From Cladosporium sp. IMV 00045 (Eukaryota > Ascomycota > Dothideomycetes > Cladosporiales > Cladosporiaceae): DNA of 45,070 nt. This document shows, one piece after another, positions 40,958-45,070 of this stretch. Position 1 is the first letter of the stretch, and the number at the start of each line of letters is the position of its first letter. The position numbers were made by a program, and so were the translations under genes. The notes under the pieces were generated by a model, which was given only the letters and a program-made list of their open reading frames with translations, ran no database searches and was not told the DNA's origin. The stretch spans positions 646 through 45,715 of the forward strand of contig MSJI02000162.1 in assembly GCA_001931905.2 (NCBI GenBank). Direction: 5' to 3'.

Positions 40958-41788
40958 ATGTCCACCCCCACCTCCTGGTCCACCACCCCCTCAAATATCA
41001 TCAACGACCCTGACCTATCCCTCGACCGCCTCCCCGGCAACATCTTCATCGTAACCATGCGCAAAGCGCCCGAAAACCGCATCGACAGCGCGTACGCGCA
41101 AAAACTCATGCGAACCTACAACCTCGTGCGAGAAACAATCGGCCCGGGCGAAAACGAAGGCGCGGTCATTACGAGGGGGAATGATAAGAAGTTCTGGTGT
41201 ACTGTACGTTTTGCCCAACCCCCCAAGAGCACCCCAAATCGCCACCCCTTCTAACTATCGTAGGGTCTCGACCTGCAAGAAAGCAAAACCAACCCCTCCG
41301 CCAACTCCACCGGCTTCTACCCCCTCCTCGCCCTCCTGCTAGACTTCCCCTACCCGACCATCGCCCTGCTAACAGGCCACACCTTCGGCGGCGCCTGCCC
41401 CTTCGCGCTCGCGCACGACTACCGCATCATGAACATCTCGCGAGGCTACATGTCCATGCCACCTGTGAACCTAGGCCTGCACTTCCCCTCCATCGGCAGC
41501 CTCCTCCGCCTAAAACTGCACCCGCGCGTCGCGCGCAAAATGCTACTCGAAGCGCACCGGTTCACTGGCCGAGGAGCGTTGGAGGATGGGATTGTGGATT
41601 TTGCTGTCGAGCCGGGGGAGCTGGAGGGGAAAGCGGAGGAGGTTGCGAGGTTGTGGGCTCCGAAGGCGAAGATGGGCGTGTATGCGCTGCTGCGGGGGGA
41701 GTTGGTGGGGGAGGCGGCGAGGGGGTTGAGGGAGATTAGTTTCGTTTGGGGACGAAGGGTGGATTTACCTGCTAAGGCTATGATTTAG
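40958..41788 (+). CDS. Enoyl-CoA hydratase/isomerase-family (crotonase-fold) protein, 256 aa
   Basis: Exons 40958-41203 and 41264-41788 join in phase 0 (GTACGT...ATCGTAG, branch TTCTAAC), giving 256 residues, the usual size. The upstream frame to 40850 lacks support; MSTPTSWST is the natural start. Crotonase features are the oxyanion-hole region (ENRIDSAYAQKLM and ALLTGHTFGGACPFALAHDYRIM) and the following SMPPVNLGLHFPSIG. At the position where many isomerases and hydratases have a catalytic Glu this protein has Asn in VNLGL, so the exact reaction is open. Relatives act on fatty acyl-CoA double bonds in peroxisomes or mitochondria; the C-terminus AKAMI is not a PTS1 signal, and no clear presequence is seen. 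It converges on the PPZ-type phosphatase gene. Confidence 0.87.
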
Positions 41789-42879
41789 ATGGGGGAGGGG
41801 AGTGGTGAGGGCGAGGGGCTTTTCTTCTTTTTCTTTTTCTTTTTTTTTTTTCTTGTTTGGTTTGTTGGAGTTGTGGTTTGGGGGGTTGGGTTCATTTCCT
41901 TTCACTGGGAGGTGGGGATTGTTTTTTTACCACATGTTTTAGAATAACGGTCGGACAGAGTGGCGGGCCTTTTGAGCAGCAACGACTCGTACTGTATCGG
42001 AAAGCTCAGCCGATATCCAAAGGCTTGCGGGACTTCCATGACGAGCAGAATGTGAAAGCTGAGCAGTGAAGCGCGATTTCTGCATTTTTCGGAGCCAGAG
42101 AAAGTACTCCAAGATGATGGATGTCTCTACTGCAAGAAGAAATCTAGAATACACGAAGTCGTTTTTGTCGAACGCCGTCGACCGACTGACTGACTGACAT
42201 CAAGAGGAAACCCCGTCGAGTCTTCCTGACGCGCAATGTCTTCGGTTTTTCGCCCCTTTGCATGTCTTATTCTCTCTGGAAACAATCTGGTACCCACACA
42301 ATCTCTCGAAAGCAAAAGAGCAAAGAGTCGGAAATCAAGAAAGTAGAGGAAAAACACCTTCATCGCTTCGGTTCTCGTGTCATCTTCGTAGACTTGGCGT
42401 GGGCAATTGCCAGTCGCCTGTGCATTGGTCGGGTGGCGAGTTCGTCTGCTCGCGCCTTGTGCCATGGACGGAGATCGCCATTCTTGCCGATTGAATGCTG
42501 CATGCTGCCAAAAAGCTGCCCGACGTCGCTCACATGACTTGAAGTGGGACATCCTAAGAGAGATTAGCCGCCCAGAAAGTGTGTGCGATCCTCCAGAATC
42601 CTGCCTGCTCTGTCGATTGACCACCTCTTGAATGCTTTTCCTTGCATGCATTCGCCTTTGTGCTCCAAGAACCCTTGGCATTGCTGCCATGCCATCCATG
42701 CCATATCTCCTTCCCTTGTTGCCATCGCTGTACCGACACAGAATGAAATCGCACTGTCATACATACCCATTATGAATCTCCAAACAGCGGGCGTCGGGCG
42801 AAAATGTCGGTGTTCAAGACCTCGAGACCAGTTTATTGATCAACAGACCAGCGCGGATCTGAGCTGTCAGTCAACGAGT
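41789..42879. other. Convergent 3' spacer
   Basis: This spacer lies between the stops of the enoyl-CoA hydratase and phosphatase genes. A pyrimidine tract with a run of 13 T (41821-41855) and G/T-rich sequence follow the first stop and probably belong to its 3' UTR. Later minus-strand frames (42127-42770) show no domain. Confidence 0.4.
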
Positions 42880-44555
42880 CTAGTAGCTCTGAGGGAATTG
42901 GCTTGCGGGCTGAATAAGTGTCGTTAGTCTGCGCATCAGATGGAATGGTATAAGCTTCGTAAAATTAAACCTACTGGACTGTTGAGCATGCTCTGGCGCT
43001 TGTTTCTGCCCTTCTTGATGTGGCTCTTCAGTGCACTGCTGTCGAGTGGCTTCAAGAGTTCGAAAGAGCAGAGGAGTTCTGCGCTCACGCTCATGACTGC
43101 ACCCCAGTTGTCGAACTCTCCGCAGTAGTTGGGAGCGCTGAATACGGTGACGAGAATTCTCTCGTTGAAGAATTCATAGCCGTCCTCGACCACCATGTGC
43201 GCGCGGCAGACGAGGTCAAAGTCATGCTTCTGCAGAAACTCCATGATCACCTTCTTGCCGAAACAGTAACTGACGCCACGTTCATTAGCTTCCCAATCAG
43301 CGTCCATATCTGCTGGGTCGGACCAAAGAAGGTCGTTGAGAAGACCATAGTCAGGGACATCGGTGGGTCTGGCGATGTTGCGGATGTCATCCATGTGGCT
43401 GAGGGATGGGCTGAGTCCACCGTGCACGCAGAAAATTTTTCCAGCAACGATAGCGGCGATGGGGAGCGTGTTGAATGTGTCCACGAAAGTCTTCCACACC
43501 TTCACATTGCAACGCCTCTTGCACTCATCGTAAAAGCCGTACACACGGGTGACGTTGGCACACTCGTGGTTTCCACGGAGAAGGAAGAAGTTCTCAGGGT
43601 AGCGAATCTTGTAGCAGAGGAGCAGAAGAATCGTCTCCAAGCTCTGCTTGCCACGATCGACATAGTCACCAAGGAAGAGGAAATTGCTGTTGGGTGGGAA
43701 GCCGCACATCTCGAACATGCGAATCAGATCAGTATACTGGCCGTGGACATCGCCAACAATCTTGACAGGCGGTGACAGCTCAAGAAGAGCTGGCTGTGAA
43801 AGGAAAACCTCACGCGCGGCGTTGCAAACTGCGGTGATCTCGGCGTTTTTGAGGCAGACAGTCTTGGTGGCTTTGCCAGCGTAGCCAGCATCGATGAGGC
43901 GCTTGATCATGTCATCGAGATCGGCCGTCTTCAGTGCGCCAATCTCAGGGTTGTTGTTTGAGGGCGCAGCAGACGTCTCGAGCTGGTCGACCAGAGAAAG
44001 GGCAGCAGCAGCGCCTTGGCCAGGTCCGCTGGACTTGTCGCTGGCTTTCTCATCTTTCTTGAGGATAGAAGGACCGGCTTCTCTCCCGTGCGTGTGGTGC
44101 ATGCCGCCACCTCCCGGCGGTGCATCAGATACTGCGTCGACTTCTCCGCTGCGCTGAGCTTCGGCGATGTCGCTGTGAGGTTTCTGAACGGAGGCGGAAG
44201 TGGTGGGCGAGGGTGGAGGCTGCGGTGAGCCATCATCATCAACGCTCTCTTTGCGAGAATCCGGATCGAGGGAGAGAGCCGAGTTCCTCTTTGAGCGTCC
44301 GCTGGTCGCGGACTTCACGCTCTGTGCATCTCCTCTGTCGTCCGCGTCACCGGACAATGCTGATGTGGAGCCTCTAGGACTGTCTGCAGACTTGCCGCCT
44401 GGGATCTTGGTGCGAAGCGAGTTTCTGAATGAGCGCATGGATTCCTTGGTGTCGGATTTGCTGAATGAAGGGTATGAGTCCAGAGACGGGCCAGGACCGG
44501 TAGGTGTCTGTGAGCCAGAGGTACTCTTACCGTCCTTGGACGGCTGGTTGCCCAT
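42880..44555 (-). CDS. PPZ-type serine/threonine protein phosphatase (536 aa)
   Basis: ATG 44555 begins [10 protein letters not shown], a classic N-myristoylation context found in Ppz proteins. A disordered Ser/Pro-rich N-terminal half (about 215 residues) precedes the PP1-like catalytic core with metal-site motifs [17 protein letters not shown] and RGNHECA, and the later HGGLSPSL and [13 protein letters not shown]. All are intact, so it should be an active Mn/Fe-dependent phosphatase. Ppz enzymes control potassium/sodium homeostasis and cell-wall integrity and are held in check by Hal3-type subunits in yeast. The frame runs on to a stop at 42936, but a GTAGGT donor at 42974, a GACTAACGA branch site and a TTATTCAG acceptor give a better end: exon 2 at 42880-42909 (30 bases), producing ...[13 protein letters not shown]. 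Exon 1 is 42975-44555. Confidence 0.92.
42910..42974 (-). other. Terminal intron of the PPZ-type gene
   Basis: This 65-base intron has donor GTAGGT, branch GACTAACGACA and acceptor TTATTCAG fifteen bases further on. All three match the other introns of this window. Without splicing, the C-terminus becomes [12 protein letters not shown], unlike Ppz tails. Confidence 0.75.
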
Positions 44556-45070
44556 ACTCGGAGAGTAGTGCAGTCAACGCACGACTGTCGGATGTGGCTT
44601 TTTGCGACTCGGCGGTGTATGACCTCGGTGTGGTCTGTTTCTTTTGTGAGATAGCTCTTATCTAAGCATAGACCTCGGCGATCAAGGCGGGCGAATGGTT
44701 CGTGCGAGGTAGGCAAGACAGCGCGGTGTAGTAGCCGTGGTGGTGAAACTGTCGTGTGTCGCGGGACTGTGGTGTAGAGAGACCTCCGGGGAGTGGTGAG
44801 TGTTTAGAGGGAGGGTGGAAACAGAGCGAGAGAGGCTGTGCTTTGGGCGCCTTCGTTCAGCGGTGATGTCGGAGGTAGTGTTGAGCGCGCGAAGAGTCCG
44901 ACCGGCGGTAGCGATGGTCTTGGCCTGTGGTAGAACGGATATACAGGGAGAGAGGGCGGAGTTTGGAGTTTGGGAGGGGTGGAGCGAGGTGGCAGAGTCA
45001 GCAGGTTGTCGCACTTTGCTTGTCAGCACGTGGATGCTTGGCGCGGTTGTTTGCGTTTGCGTGGCGGCGG
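44556..45070. promoter_or_regulatory. 5' flank of the PPZ-type gene
   Basis: Upstream region of the phosphatase to the window edge. CTCTGCC/CCTCTCG-type pyrimidine tracts (minus strand, 44760-44840) fit a fungal promoter or 5' leader. No second gene was recognised. Confidence 0.4.

Noticed and set aside
1..45070. tRNA, rRNA or CRISPR features
   Set aside because: No cloverleaf with a GGTTCGAATCC-type T-loop, no conserved rRNA blocks and no spaced direct repeats were found by eye.

Overview
The window is nuclear DNA from a filamentous ascomycete (Pezizomycotina; a dothideomycete is plausible but not proven). The reasons are compact single genes with short introns (about 50-190 bases) that have GTRNGT-type donors and CTAAC/CTGAC-like branch sites. 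The gene set is also typical of filamentous fungi (acrB, Sec14, Ubp2, PPZ-type phosphatase, fungal MFS and P450 genes), and several proteins carry long disordered, proline-, glutamine- or alanine-rich tails. There is no operon structure, no CRISPR array, and I found no tRNA or rRNA gene.

Layout. 0.9-12 kb: three minus-strand genes, a 1665-residue disordered orphan protein, a Sec14 phosphatidylinositol/phosphatidylcholine transfer protein, and an acrB-like ubiquitination-network membrane protein. 14.4-18.2 kb: a mitochondrial HotDog thioesterase-like gene diverges from a tiny LYR-motif gene (ETFRF1/LYRM5 type); a polyglutamine-containing SAM methyltransferase follows. 19.9-25.2 kb: an SP-family sugar transporter (minus), an AlaX-like alanyl-tRNA editing protein (plus), and a Tim17-like complex I subunit of the NDUFA11/21.3-kDa type (minus). 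25.7-31.8 kb: a Ubp2-type deubiquitinase (plus) and an unrecognised coiled-coil protein (minus). 32-37.2 kb: a diverged 100-base tandem repeat, a DHA1 MFS transporter and a cytochrome P450, both minus. 37.2-40.9 kb is gene-poor. 41-44.6 kb: a crotonase-fold enoyl-CoA hydratase/isomerase (plus) converging on a PPZ-type protein phosphatase (minus).

Functional themes. Most genes are core housekeeping: mitochondrial fatty-acid/electron-transfer and complex I functions, ubiquitin turnover, lipid transfer, phosphatase signalling. The P450 plus MFS pair beside a gene-poor stretch and a decayed repeat is the most accessory-like part. Many coding sequences were rebuilt here by joining exons by eye; exon borders are stated for each and were checked for frame continuity.

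Main discovery candidate. The second intron of the P450 gene (36882-36940, 59 bases) appears to be made of tandem copies of the flanking exon sequence. The duplicated unit carries CAGGT, so one copy supplies the 5' splice site and another the 3' splice site, and removing exactly 59 bases restores the P450 reading frame. This looks like an intron born from tandem duplication of coding sequence, caught at a young stage. Secondary points are a 137-residue disordered insertion inside the same P450, a two-start (mitochondrial/cytosolic) design in the AlaX gene, a divergent mitochondrial gene pair, a triple CAG splice acceptor, and the 100-base repeat.
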